A stretch of 64,000 nucleotides of DNA from Tuctoria greenei (Eukaryota; Streptophyta; Magnoliopsida; Poales; Poaceae): assembly GCA_036927565.1 (NCBI GenBank), contig JAYESD010000001.1:249579097-249643096 (forward strand). Reading direction: 5' to 3'. The notes below the pieces were generated by a model. It was given only the letters and a program-made list of their open reading frames with translations. It had not been told where the DNA came from and searched no databases. The position numbers were made by a program, and so were the translations under genes. This document shows positions 1 to 10,400 of the stretch, piece after piece; position 1 is the stretch's first letter, and the number at the start of each line of letters is the position of its first letter.

Positions 1-1691
1 TCGACTAGTTCCCACACCTCATTCCGTTTGAAGTTGTTCAATTCTTCTTGCATTGCCACTACCCAATCTGGATCTTTTAATGCATCCTAAATCCTGCGCG
101 GTTCCATAAAGGATACAAAAGAGTAATTTTCACAAAAATTAGCAATTCGAGATCTAGTAGTTACTCCCTTTTGGATGTCACTGATTATGTTGTCGACGGG
201 ATGATCTCTTTGGACGCATTGGTGTACTCTTGGGTGTGGCACTTGTGGTCTTGTATCTTCGTGATCATCTTCTTCTCCCCCTGGATGGTTGTCTTCATTG
301 GTCTATTGATCATCTTCGTCTTCTTAAGGTTGATCTTGTGTAGAAGCTCCCCCTTGATCCATTACTTCCGCTTGTGGTTCATCTTCTTCATTTTCATTTG
401 GAGATGGCGATTGTGGTTGAACATCGCCCAACGCCATTCTTCTCAATGCTTGACATGGAGCTTCTTCTCTATCTAGCACATGTTGATCAACTTGGCCTTC
501 TTAAGAGTTGTTAGTTTCATCGAACACTATACGTGCTACTCCAACAACTCCAGAGACCTTGTTGAAGACACGATAGGCGTAAGAGTTCGAATCATAGCCA
601 AGCAAGAAACCTTCATCGGACTTCCAAGCGAACTTTGAAGTCCTAGGCTTCTTGTTCAAAATATAACATTTAGAACCAAAAACTTAAAAATAGGAAATAT
701 TCGGCTTGTTACCGGTGAGTAATTCATATGATGTTTTCTTGAGTACGCGATGAAGATAAAGTCGATTTATAGCGTGACAAGCGGTGTTGACTGCTTCAGC
801 TCAAAATCGATCCGAAGTCTTGTACTCATCAAGCATTGTCCTCGCCATCTCTGTGAGGGTTTGGTTCTTCCTTTCCGCTAATCCGTTTTGTTGAGGGGAA
901 TACGGTGCTGAGAATTCATGCTTTATCCCTTCTTCGTCTAGGTACTCCTCAACTTAGGTGTTCTTGAACTCCGTGCCATTGTCACTTCGTATGTTCTTGA
1001 TCTTCAATGAGAACTCATATTGGGCACGCTAGAGAAACTTCTTGAGGGTTCCTTCAGTTTCTGTCTTATCATGCCAAAAGAAAACCCACGTGAAGCGCAA
1101 AAAATCATCAACAATTACTAAGCCATATTTGTTACCGCCGATGCTTATGTAAGAAATTGGACCAAATAGGTTCATGTGAAGTAGCTCGAGCGGTCTTGTG
1201 GTTAACATGACGTTCTTCGCGAGATGGGGTGCTCCTACTTGCTTCTCGGCTTGGTACGCGCTACAAAGCCTGTCTTTCTCAAAAACGACATCCTTCAAAC
1301 CTCGGATGTGATCGCCCTTAAGGAGTTTTTGAAGATTCCTCGTACCAACATGTGATAGCCGTCTATGTCACAGCCAACCCACGTTAGTCTTTGGAATCAA
1401 GCATGTGTCAAGTTTGGCTTTATCTTTGTTGAAGTCAACAAGATAAAGCTTTCCCTTCAACACACCCTTGAATGCAACCGAATCATCACTCCTTCTAGAG
1501 ACGATCACACCCTCATTAGTAAACAAGCAATTATAACCCTTGTCACATAATTGAGATATGGACAGAAGATTATAATCTAAGGAGTCAACATGCAAAACAT
1601 GAGAAAGCGTGTGTTGAGATGATATTGCAATTTTACCGGTACCGAGCATCCTTCCTTGACTATTGTCTCTATCGAAGGTGGTAAACGACAC
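1..1691 (-). pseudogene. copia pol: pre-integrase, integrase and start of reverse transcriptase
   Basis: The minus strand encodes, from 1691 downward, a GAG-pre-integrase segment (HTLSHVLHVDSLDYNLLSIS, then the core near LVDFNKDKAKLD), an integrase core from about 1298 (HMNLFGPISYISIGG, KYGLVIVDDFLRFTWVFFW), and by about 640-520 the conserved post-integrase stretch (GYDSNSYAYRVF, VARIVFDET). From about 110 to 1 it reads into the reverse transcriptase N-terminus (DPDWVVAMQEELNNF). Stops and frame changes separate these blocks. Only the first catalytic region of integrase is clearly readable; the RT catalytic motif lies beyond the window. Confidence 0.85.
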
Positions 1692-2809
1692 TTCCCCCAG
1701 ACCTACTTAGTGAGCAGCCCGCGGAGGTTCTTTAGATTCAGGCGGGCTAGTCCCAGGAGATTGAGCGCAGCGAGATGATGAACAAAGATGGTTTACGTGG
1801 TTCGGGCCGCCGGAGCGTAACACCCTACATCCACGGGAGTGTTTGTGTATTGCCTTGCTTGTGCGTGTATGAGTTTCGATCCCCTGTGAAGGTCGCCTGC
1901 TGAGTCCTTTTATAGTCCAAGGATTCTGCAGTCACAAGGTGGGCCCCAGGGCCCGACAGGTGGTCCCGAGGAGAGCCAAATCCTATACAAGATCTAGGAT
2001 TAAATGCTATCTACTTCCCTTTGTCAGGGGCTTCAATGTGTCGTCCCGCCGCGTCGTGTGCCAGGGCTACACATAGTTGTTGATGATGGTAGGGCATGTC
2101 CCGCCCGTCTTGTCCCCGTGGCTCACTCGTCCGTCTTGCGCAGTGGGTCTGTACCGGCTACTTGGACAAGACAGGACACTGGAGCCTTGACCTGCGCATG
2201 CGCGACTCCTCTTCGCTTGGGGAAGGCGCTCGTACTTAATGTCTGTCTGAGCAGCGCACTCTTTCCTTTACTGCGGCCTCCTACCGCATTGAGTTGGCCG
2301 TCCGCCACGTGGTCGCACTCGAGCAGGCCTCTGCGGGGAGTCGAGCGCCCGGCTGTACAGGCCACATGGTGCCTCCGGAGCCCACCTCCGCGGAAGGGCG
2401 GAGGCTCAGCCCTGTGGGCCACGTGGTAGTTCTAGAGCCCTTCCCTACGGGGAGACGGGCCTGGTCCCGGGGGTTCCAATGGCTACGTGGTAGCCCCAGA
2501 GCCCGCCTCGACGGGGAGGCGAGGGTCCGGTTCTGCCAGTCATGTGGTATCCCCAGAGCCCGCCTCGGCAGGGAGGTGAGGGTCCGGTTCTGTGTGCCAC
2601 ATGGCTGCCCCGGAGCCCGCCTCGGCGGGGAGGCGAGGGTCCGGTCCTGCTGGCCACGTGGCAGTCCGGGAGCCCGCCCCGGCGGGGAGGTAGGATCTGG
2701 TCCTTCCCTCCACGACGTGGCAGCCTCGGACTCTGCCTCCAAGTAGAGGCCGAGTCCTTAGCCATTTTCTCCTTGTGCGCGGGGGTACCCAGTCAGCGGG
2801 GTACCGACA
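1673..2809 (-). mobile_element. Solo LTR nested in the copia polyprotein
   Basis: On the minus strand this begins TGTCGGTACCCC at 2809 and lacks any coding capacity. A TATA box (minus TATAAAA, plus 1905-1912) and the phrase GGTTCGGGCCGCC near 1799 are typical of grass LTRs. It splits the host copia polyprotein at the protease/pre-integrase junction: the minus-strand reading ...YFGD stops at 2810 and resumes RDNSQG near 1670. The left boundary is inferred from that reading frame. Flanks ATCTC (2810-2814) and ATCGA (about 1669-1673) match only partly, so the target-site duplication is not clean. Confidence 0.65.
2324..2760. repeat. 57-bp tandem repeat inside the solo LTR
   Basis: A GC-rich unit with the phrases GCCCGCCTCGGCGGGGAGG and GTCCGGTTCTG recurs at 2324, 2380, 2437, 2501, 2558, 2615, 2672 and 2729, a step of about 57 bp. 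Each unit also carries a CCACRTGG-like box. It makes long overlapping open frames on both strands (2281-2742) that are not genes. Confidence 0.8.
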
Positions 2810-2911
2810 ATCTCCGAAATAGATGCCCTCGCTTGGATCTTCATTTACTTCATACTCAACGAACATTCGTCTTTCTTCATTCATGTGGTTGGTGCATCCA
2901 CTATCTAGCAC
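2810..2911 (-). pseudogene. copia protease fragment
   Basis: The minus strand reads MLDSGCTNHM, the aspartic protease active-site signature of Ty1/copia (D-S-G), followed by about 25 residues of conserved sequence ending in IYFGD, where the solo LTR interrupts it. It belongs between the gag frame (4516-3092) and the pre-integrase frame (1691 downward). Confidence 0.85.
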
Positions 2912-3091
2912 TCATTTTGCATCATCGGAGGAGTAGGACTGCAAAAACAAATTATGCCTTGGTTTTAGGTACCCAAGTTTGCTTGGGTCCTTTGACGTTA
3001 GTTACAAGTGATTTGGGCACCCACACATGGGACTTGGTGTTCCCATGGCGTGGCCCAACATATTTGGCATAAACTTTACCAAAGTTGCTTT

Positions 3092-5282
3092 TCATAAGAA
3101 CATAAGATGTATCAAAGGTTCTAAACAAAAATTGTGTTCATATGAATTAGCATGTTTGGACTTGTCAACATTATTAACCTTTATAGCTTGAGGGGAGTTT
3201 CCCTTGATAAAGGCAATGTGCTCCTTGTTATTCTTATAGCTTCTGGCATTTTGCTTTTCACCAAAAGAATACCCAATGCCATATTTGACATTAGGAGGTC
3301 TTGTGGTCAAGTATGCACTACGTGCATACTTGATCTTCTCCTTGTCAAATATGCCACTACGAGAAGGATGCTTGTCCTTTGTCAAGTTTGACTTATCCTT
3401 CAAGTTAGTTTCAAATTTAGCACATGTACAAGTAGTAGTAGTTTCAGATTTTAGGTGTTGAGAAGGTGAGCTTGAAGAGAATGAAGGGTCACTTCGCTTG
3501 AGTGACTCAACTTGTACTTCAAGGATCTTGTTAACTTTGGTCAAGTTAGCAAGTTCATCCTTGATAATTACATTTGAGTCGCTTAACTTCAAGCAAGCTT
3601 CTTTGCTTGAAGCTAATTCAAGCTCTAGTGACTTGCTTCGCTCCTTTTCAAGATCAATGAGCTTTTTTATCTTAAGATACTCATCCTTTTGAAGGATGAT
3701 CATATCTTCTTGGCGATCAACAAGCTCCTCCTTATCAATAAGTTTATCCATTAAGAATTTCATTCTTACGGCAGTTTTCTTATCAAGGCCAACAAGCGTA
3801 TCTTCATTATCACCATTGGCATCACTATCATTAGAGTAAGAATGCGAGGAGGAAGATTTAGATGTTACCTTTATTTTACCTTCCTTCGCCATGAGACAGG
3901 TGTCGTTGTCCTTCCATGCACCGATAGTTGGGAAGAGGGTCCACTTCTTGGCCGTCTTCTTGATGGCTATGCTAGCCATCTCCTCTTCCTCTTCGGACGA
4001 GGAATCATCATTTGAGTCACACTCCTTTCCTAGGTGTGCCTGTCCCACTTGCCTTTTCTTCTTGAAGAACTTCTTGGGTGGAGGCTTCGTTTCCTTGATC
4101 CTCTTCTTGTTTTCTTCGTATGGGCAATCAACTATAAAGTGGGCATATTCAACACAGTTATAGCAAGCCCGTCTCAACTTCGGTCTTGACTTTTCTTTAT
4201 GTTTTCCTTCACTTGATTTACCCCCTTGTCTTCTCTTCATCATCCTCTTGAATTTCTTCATGAAGAGGATCATGTCTTCCTCATCTATGTTGCTACTCTC
4301 ATCATCGCTGTCATCTTCATCTTGAGCCTCTCGAGCTTCTTTTGACAAGGGCTTGCAAGTGAATTTTAAGGAGACCCCTTTGTTCTTTGCTGAGGTGAGG
4401 TCAGCAATCTCCTTGACATGTTTTGCTTGCTTCTCCATCATTTCGAAGTTGATGATCTTTCCAAGCAATTCATACGGAGTCATTTTCTTGTACTCGGGGC
4501 TTTCTTTAATCATCAAGCACAGGGTAGCATGCGAGGCAAGAAAGCTCTAAGGATGAGCTTCACTGCCTCATGATCGTTCCACTTTTTACTTCCATATGCT
4601 CGAACATTGTTGATGAGAGTCTTCAACCGGTTGTACATGTCTTGCGGCGACTAATCTTTTTCTATGGCGAATCTTCCCAATTCGCCTTCGATCATTTCGA
4701 TCTTTTCCTCTCGCACATGACGATCGCCTTCATGTGCAGTTTGCAATGTATCCCATATTTCCTTAGCAATTTCGAGTCCATCCACCTTGGTGAACTCGTC
4801 TCGACTCAAAGATGATGTGATCACCACTGCATCTTGAGCATTTCGATGAATCGCTTGATCTTGGCTTAGTGTTAGCTCTTCATCGTCATCTGGGATATCT
4901 ATACCTGTACAAACTATATGCCACAAGCTGGGTTAAGCGAGATTAGATGCATTTTCATGTTTTGCCTCCATATAGAATAATTGTTGTCATCAAAGTGTGG
5001 GGCTTTTCCTAGAGGAATAGACAAATAATGGCTATTGTTAGAATTTAGACGATCGTAGTTGAAAGGATATCGGGAGTAGTCAGTGTGACTACTCCCCTTC
5101 TTTTTCTTCTCGTCCTTGATCTTCATTTTCCCTTTGGAGAGGGCTTTCTTTCTTAGGAGTGCCTTGAGTTCAAGCGTCTCCTCACCGTCATCCTCAAAGT
5201 TCTGAATGGCGTTGAGGAGCTTCTCCAATTTTTTGAGCCTTTTCATCTTCAACCTTCTCTTGGTTGAGGCTCTTGTGCACAT
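3092..5282 (-). pseudogene. copia gag (nucleocapsid) gene, frameshifted
   Basis: Three minus-strand open segments, 5282-4914, 4926-4651 and 4516-3092, together cover a copia Gag. The first carries the N-terminal signature HFDDNNYSIWRQNMKMHL (DUF4219-like). The second carries the UBN2-type region (AKEIWDTLQTAHEG). The third (474 aa) has a CCHC zinc knuckle CYNCVEYAHFIVDC with correct spacing, then a basic region and a long Glu/Lys/Leu-rich predicted coiled coil around residues 240-340, typical of SIRE-type gags. The breaks between segments are frameshifts or stops. It would package element RNA if intact. Confidence 0.87.
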
Positions 5283-5324
5283 CCTTCATGTTCAACATTT
5301 TCTCTTCGAGCAATTAGTCTCCTC

Positions 5325-5345
5325 TTGAAGAGCCTCGCTCTGAAT
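5325..5345 (-). other. Degenerate primer-binding site of the copia element
   Basis: Just inside the 5' LTR the minus strand reads ATTCAGAGCGAGGCTC. Most plant copia elements have TTGGTATCAGAGC, complementary to the 3' end of initiator tRNA-Met. Here about four bases (GGTA) are missing, so priming would be lost. Confidence 0.6.
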
Positions 5346-6950
5346 TGAATGTGGCCTAGAGGGGGGGGTGAATAGGCCTTTTTGAATTTTAGTCAGAACC
5401 TGCAACACTCAACAACTTGATCAAATACCGATAAATCAGACTAGTCCGGTAGTGTGCGGACTAGTCCGGTGCTTGCGGACTAGATCGATCAAGTTTGATC
5501 AATGATCTCGATCCAAGTACCCCACACAGCGGAAATTAAGATGTAACTAGAGTATGTTGCTTCAATTAAATTGAGGATAGCACAAAATAACCTTAGTTCC
5601 AAGTTTTGACGTAATTTGACTAAGATCAATTAAACCCTAGATGCAATGAACTATAAACACAAAGTGAAGACACAAGATTTTTATCCCGTGGTTCAGTTCT
5701 CACGAAGGCAACCTACATCCACGTTGAGTAGCCCACAAAAGGACCGTGTCTTTACCAAACCTACCATTGTCGAATCGCCACAGAGGTCGATTCTCTTCCA
5801 CTAATCACAAAGGGGTAAGAATAATTGTGTTCAAGGGGCCTTCTCACAAGTTGAGGGCTCCCCAAGATTATAAATCAAAACACCACCAAGACACACTCGT
5901 AAGATCTGCAATGAAACAACAAGAGTGTTCGAGATAATCAAACCCAAGAGCTCAAGATTTGAAGAATCGTGTCTCTCCTTTGTTCTAATGTTAATCCTCA
6001 TGGATTTGATCTTTCTTGCATTGGATTGTGTGAAGAGACGTGTTTTCTAGGCTCTTGGAGGGTGTGATGGCACAGGGAGTCGAGAGTCATCATAGATGGG
6101 TCGTGCAACTCTATTTATACTAGGGTTTCCAAGGGTTACCGTTAGGGTTTTCAAAGTTCGGACTAGTCTGTGGTGGACTCTGGACTAGTCCGGTGTGCGG
6201 CATGTGGGAAACCCTAAGTGCCTCGAATTATCGGACTTGTCCGGTTAGGGGCGGACTAGTCCGTTTTGTCTCTGGAAAAGTTCGGACTAGTTCGGGACAT
6301 ATTGGACTAGTCCGGTGGTGGTGAAACCCTTTGTGAATTGGGGACAAGTCCGCACTTAGAGGACTTATCCGATTTTAGTCAAAATCTTTTTCGAACTAAT
6401 CCGAACATATATCGGACTTGTCCGATTTGAGTCAGAAGGATATCGTACTAGTCTGTGGTGATATCGGACTTGTCCGATTTCGTGCAAAACTGTGAAGTAT
6501 TGAGGACTAGTCCGCACTGGGAAGGACTAGTCCGATCTTAGTCAGAAAGATATTGGACTAGTCCGTGGTGATTTCGAACTAGTCCGATCTGTGTAAACAT
6601 GGACTGTGCAGACAAGTCCGCACTGGGAGGACTTGTCCAATTTTGAACAGAGAGATATCGGACTAGTCCGGGGTATATCGGACTAGTCTGGACCTGTATG
6701 AATTTGTGCAGTGAGAGTGATTAAAATTAGCTTGAGCTCTTGAGGTGTGTTTCTCCAACACACTCCATACACAAAGATTATTCTATTCAGCTCTTGAGCT
6801 CTTTCCAACTTGATTTCTCACTCACCTTTCTTTTTGCACTTTCTCCATGTTTTCATTAAAACCAGCGCTCATCTCAACAATTTGGTTAGAATCTCATTTG
6901 TTTATCATAAATCAACCAAAAATCACAAGGGATGCCTAGATGCACTTTCA
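5346..6950 (-). repeat. 5' LTR of the copia element (1605 bp)
   Basis: On the minus strand it starts TGAAAGTGCATCTAGGC (6950) and ends near GGCCACATTCA (5346), giving the canonical TG...CA ends. The phrase GGCCTATTCACCCCCC near the inner end is common in grass copia LTRs. Its body carries the palindrome array described separately. The partner LTR is outside the window, so age and target-site duplication cannot be judged; the base run after it is AGACC. Confidence 0.82.
5430..6700. repeat. Array of CGGACTAGTCCG-type palindromes in the LTR
   Basis: About two dozen copies of a 10-12 bp palindrome, GGACTAGTCC or the variant GGACTTGTCC, occur in two clusters: a few at 5437-5490 and a dense run from 6155 to 6690. 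Spacing is irregular (about 15-60 bp). Similar CCGGACA..GTCCGG boxes are known in LTRs of maize Opie/Ji-type elements. Confidence 0.8.
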
Positions 6951-6955
6951 AGACC

Positions 6956-7607
6956 AACTCCGTTCAGCTTGGGGGATGAAACATGAGCCACACCGTTTTC
7001 TGCCGGCCTGCTAGCATCCGCTTACGGGTCGAGACTGATGCAACGATGGTACAAGCCCTGCATGCAAAAGCCCTTCCACTACTCACAAGCACTATGTCAT
7101 TGTCTTCAGGGAGTGTCTAGCGCGGGAGATCAAAGGTGGGTAACAGCAGTTGCCCTAGTGACAAGTGGTCGATATCACGTGGGGGTGTGACGCGATGTCT
7201 GGCCACAAGCAGGCACGACCACATTGGCGGCACGCAATGGCAACAAGGAGCAGGATGGGTTGTGCAGTTGTGTCGGTGCGACAAGGCGGGCGATGCACTG
7301 TGGCGATAGCTCGCGACGATGTAGCGGTGGTGGGCAACTAGGTTAGGGTTGTATTCGGATATATCAGAACAAATATAGATATCTGAATATTCGGTTGGAT
7401 ATTGATCCAATAATATCCAATCCAATATCTAAAAGTGAATATCCAAAATCCTATTCAAATCCGAATAAGATCCAAAAAAAAACAAAAATGTATCGGTTAT
7501 TTTCGAAAACTATTCCAGTTGAACCAAAAAATATCTCGTCTACGATCACCACTTAATGGTATTACATCTCTAACATTAGGTGGTACATTTGAGCACGGTA
7601 CCACATC
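6956..7607. repeat. Dispersed 650-bp repeat, copy 1
   Basis: This segment aligns in the same orientation with 17144-17803. Shared phrases include CAACTCC.TTCA at the left end, GCCCTTCCA.TAC, AGTTGCCCTAG.GACAAGTGG, GGGTTGTATTCG.ATATATC and, at the right end, GGTGGTACATTTGAGCA. It is interrupted on its left by the copia LTR. The open frames on its minus strand differ between copies and are not supported as genes. I do not recognise the family. Confidence 0.75.
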
Positions 7608-7658
7608 AAGCCATCTGAGTTGTGCACCTTGGTCCTTCTGTGAGCTCGATGTTCGCGT

Positions 7659-7902
7659 CTACAGGGAGGACCATGAGGCGACAGTGCGGCAAGTGCACGA
7701 GAACCTCGCCTTGCTCCAGGCGAAGCTCCACGACGTCGCGTTCAAGGATCGTCGCTTCTTTGACAACGACGAGGTGGGGCTCCTCAACGTCGTGTTGGGT
7801 TGTGGCTCCTCCTGGTCGACCGTGTTTGAGGGGGTCATCGGCGTGCACAATGGGGACGCCGACGCATTCCCGCTCTTCCACGCCTGGCTCTGGGGCTTCT
7901 AG
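7659..7902 (+). pseudogene. Tau-class glutathione S-transferase fragment
   Basis: The plus strand encodes about 80 residues that match the C-terminal helical domain of plant tau GSTs: VRQVHENLALLQAKLHD, then FKDRRFFDNDEVGLLNVVLG, CGSSW, and DADAFPLFHAWL. The family normally has about 220-230 residues with a thioredoxin-fold N-terminus holding the catalytic Ser; none of that is present here. The upstream frame is unrelated repeat sequence and a stop follows the FHAWL motif at once. It is therefore a captured or relic fragment, not a working enzyme. Confidence 0.8.
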
Positions 7903-8171
7903 GCCATCGTCCTTCCAACCATTTCTCCCATGCATGTTGTCTCAAGTCTTTGTACCATCATCCTTCCAACATTTTAAAATATTCAGGCAACAATTCCGTA
8001 TTAACAAAACTGTCATCTAATGCACCTTATAGAGAATGATCATAAAGAAGGAATACAGTTCAATGCATACTAGGATTATAGAACAAAGATTATGTATAGT
8101 GTATTATTGACATAATACAACAAAAAAGCAGATAAGGAAATCAAATATAGCGGGACTCATATCAGCTTACA

Positions 8172-8397
8172 GCTAGGATTGCTGAACTTGAGGGTGCAGA
8201 AGCAAATGTAGAGCGCCTCGTTGTCAAGCACCATGCACTCATTGACGTTCTCCACGAGCTGGTGAAGAGAGTGTGTAGCGTCTTAGGGCTCGACTGAAGT
8301 GTGTGACACCTTGGGCGAGGGGAAGAAGGAGAAGGTTCAGCATTATCCCGTTCGGGAATTCGTCCCTGATCTTGGAGATAAGTAGCGTGCCCATGCC
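8172..8397 (-). pseudogene. Beta-tubulin exon-2 fragment
   Basis: On the minus strand the frame opens with GMGTLLISKIRDEFP (GTP-binding T4 loop side of beta-tubulin) and after frame changes reads VEP*DATHSLHQLVEN, NECMVLDNEALY and TLKFSNPS, matching about residues 142-220 of plant beta-tubulin. A TAA replaces the Tyr of VEPYNAT and at least one frameshift lies in the intervening stretch. The first residues of exon 2 are missing. A matching exon-1 fragment lies in the same orientation at 52421-52663. Confidence 0.85.
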
Positions 8398-8652
8398 AAA
8401 TTGAACTCTGCCAAAATTGAACAATATTACTAAAACAGTTTGCAAAATTGAGCATTGTCAAAAAAAATACAATATTCCTGCAAATTATGTGTGAAACATA
8501 TGGGATGACGAAAGGGACTAATTTTTCTGCACATGAAGCTAAGTAGATTCGTGTGATCGTAAGAGAATCATTGATGGATGTTGACTTCTATGGTAAGGCA
8601 AGTGGTAGTGGAAGTTACTTTGGTAATATCTCTTTGATATAAATCTGACACT

Positions 8653-8794
8653 TGTTAGAGATATAATAGACTTATATTTCTTCTTTTGCATTTTCCCTCC
8701 TGCGTGAGGGGTTTTCTGTTATTTACCATCTATTGTACCTCTATTTATAGTGGCCTTTGGCCCTCATAATGACACAAGGTCATTATTTCTAACA
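8653..8794 (+). repeat. 5' LTR (142 bp)
   Basis: Starts TGTTAGAGATATAATAG and ends TTCTAACA. It matches 13802-13943 base for base apart from a few substitutions in the last 40 bp. A TATTTATAG box lies near 8742. At 142 bp it is very short for a plant copia LTR. Confidence 0.95.
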
Positions 8795-8808
8795 TGGTAT
8801 AGAGCTAG
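8795..8808 (+). other. Primer-binding site (tRNA-Met type)
   Basis: TGGTATAGAGCTAG directly follows the LTR. It matches the usual TGGTATCAGAGC with one base lost. Confidence 0.75.
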
Positions 8809-9432
8809 GGTTCTTTTTTTCGGCGGCGCCGTTCCTCTCCGCGTCGCCCGACCCTCGGCGGCGGTCGTTTCCTCGGCCTCCAACGGTGTTCTCCGTATCG
8901 CATCCGTCCGCGACTCGACGCCCACCTCAGCCTCCGGCGGTTCGCGTCCGTCCGAGACTCGGCGATGGTCTCTGCTCGGTTCTGCGACTCGACGCCCGCC
9001 TCAGCCTCCGACGGTTCACGTCCGTCCACGACTCGACGAAGGTCTCTGCTCGGTTCTCCCTGTGACGGTCTCTGGTCAGTCTGCTCCTCGCCGCCCTCTC
9101 CGATCCGATCTGATCCAGCACGGCTTGTTCGCCATTGTCAGAAAATGTCGGGTGGCGTCGACTCCGGCGGCGGCGTCGTTCGCTGATCGCGTGGCTTCGT
9201 CTTTTGTTTTGGCGGCTCTGCTGTTTTGGCAGCCTCGTGCGGTGGCTAGGGTTTCTCCTTCGTCCGCCGATTGGTCAGACTCGTGATCTTGTAAACCGCT
9301 AAAAAAATCGAAAAAAAATCAAAAAATTGAAAAGAAAACAGAAAAGAATTTTTTTCTTATTATTGGTAATATTTTCTTTTTTTCTTTATTTCCTTTCTTT
9401 TGCACTCTTGTCGTCGTCAAGTCATCTTCATC
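8809..9432 (+). other. Untranslated leader of the copia element
   Basis: This stretch between primer site and gag is GC-rich at first (phrases CGACTCGACGCCC.CCTCAGCCTC repeated near 8911 and 8987) and turns into an A/T-rich run at 9300-9400. Open frames here carry no recognisable domain. Confidence 0.55.
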
Positions 9433-10400
9433 ATGATGACTTCTTCGGGTGGACTTCCAGTTGTGCGTGTCCAGTTCTTTTCGATGGCACTAATTACCGT
9501 GACTGGGTTCCTCGTATGCGCCTGCATATGTGCGGTCTACGACTCTGGGAGTATCTTACGGGCGATCTCAAATGTCTGTTTTATCCTGCTGTTCCTTCTG
9601 AGCCTGTTATTCTAGATAAGGCTACTGATGATGATAAGAAGAAGTTGTTGGCGAATTATGATGTACGTCTTTCTACGTATCAGTCTCACGTCAGCTTATA
9701 CAGGATCTAGCTAGATGATGATGCTCGGGCTACTGCTATTCTTGCTGCCAATATGGAGGATCATCTTGCTGCAGACATAGATGAGTTTGAGTTTGCACAT
9801 CAGATGTGATCTTTTCGTTGCTCTCGCTACGAGCCTACTGGACAATCTACCTACCTTGCTGCTATTCGTCAGGAGAACTTGTTGCAGCAGGGAGATGCTT
9901 CAGTAGAGGAGTTCTTCGGTCAGATGTCTGCTATTTGGCGTCAGCTTGATGCTCTTGGTCCGCGATTGTCGACAGATACATGTTCATCTTGTCAGAGTCA
10001 GAAGGCTGCACTTGAGCTTCGACGCACCTATGACTTTCTTACTCGTCTTCGTGCCGAGTTTGAGCCTCTTCATGCTCAGCTGCTTGCTCGTCACCCGTGT
10101 GTTTCTCTTATGGATGCTCTGACGAGTGCTCGTAATGAGGAGACTCGTCTTCAGGCTACCGGGTTGCTGCATCCTACTTCAGTATTGGCAGCCCGCTCTT
10201 CGACACCGGTGCATATTGTCTCTCCGTCGATGGCGATGACTTCGGCTTCCCCATCTTCTACGGCAGGTGGCTGGTGTTCTTCATTGTGATTACTATGGTA
10301 AAGATGGTCATGAGGAGACGTCTTGTTTCAAAAAGAGGAAGGCTCAGGCTCGTCGGTCTTCACAGGGTGCTGGTGGTGCTAGTACTGGAGGATCTCAGGT
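9433..10400 (+). pseudogene. copia gag
   Basis: The likely start ATGATGACTTCTTCGGG at 9433 leads, after an early frameshift near 9470, into the gag signature FDGTNYRDWVPRMRLHM and YLTGD. In-frame stops fall at 9708 and near 9807, each where a Trp is normally found, so G-to-A changes explain them. The frame then continues open from 9879 to 10289 (LRAEFEPLHAQLLARHP). A frameshift near 10270 leads to the nucleocapsid zinc knuckle CDYYGKDGHEETSC, where the second Cys of CCHC has become Tyr. The product could not bind RNA normally. Confidence 0.88.

Larger units (their letters stand above)
1..6950 (-). mobile_element. Ty1/copia LTR retrotransposon (SIRE/Opie-like), partial
   Basis: Read on the minus strand the element runs 5' LTR (5346-6950), degenerate primer site, gag (5282-3092), protease (near 2911-2810), pre-integrase and integrase (1691-about 500) and the start of reverse transcriptase (about 110-1). 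It is cut by the window edge, so the 3' LTR is not present. The order PR-IN-RT is that of Ty1/copia. A long gag with extended coiled coil and an LTR rich in CGGACTAGTCCG-type palindromes resemble the SIRE/Opie lineage; that lineage call is inference. Many stops and frameshifts and a nested solo LTR show it is dead. The base after the LTR begins a dispersed repeat also seen at 17.1-17.8 kb, so this element inserted into that repeat. Confidence 0.88.

Noticed and set aside
2281..2911. Overlapping Pro/Arg-rich frames on both strands
   Set aside because: They are produced by the 57-bp GC-rich tandem repeat inside the solo LTR; only the LDSGCTNHM part at 2911-2810 is real protein.
8750..9286. Plus-strand frame of 178 residues
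   Set aside because: Starts in the LTR and covers the copia leader; no similarity to gag or host proteins.
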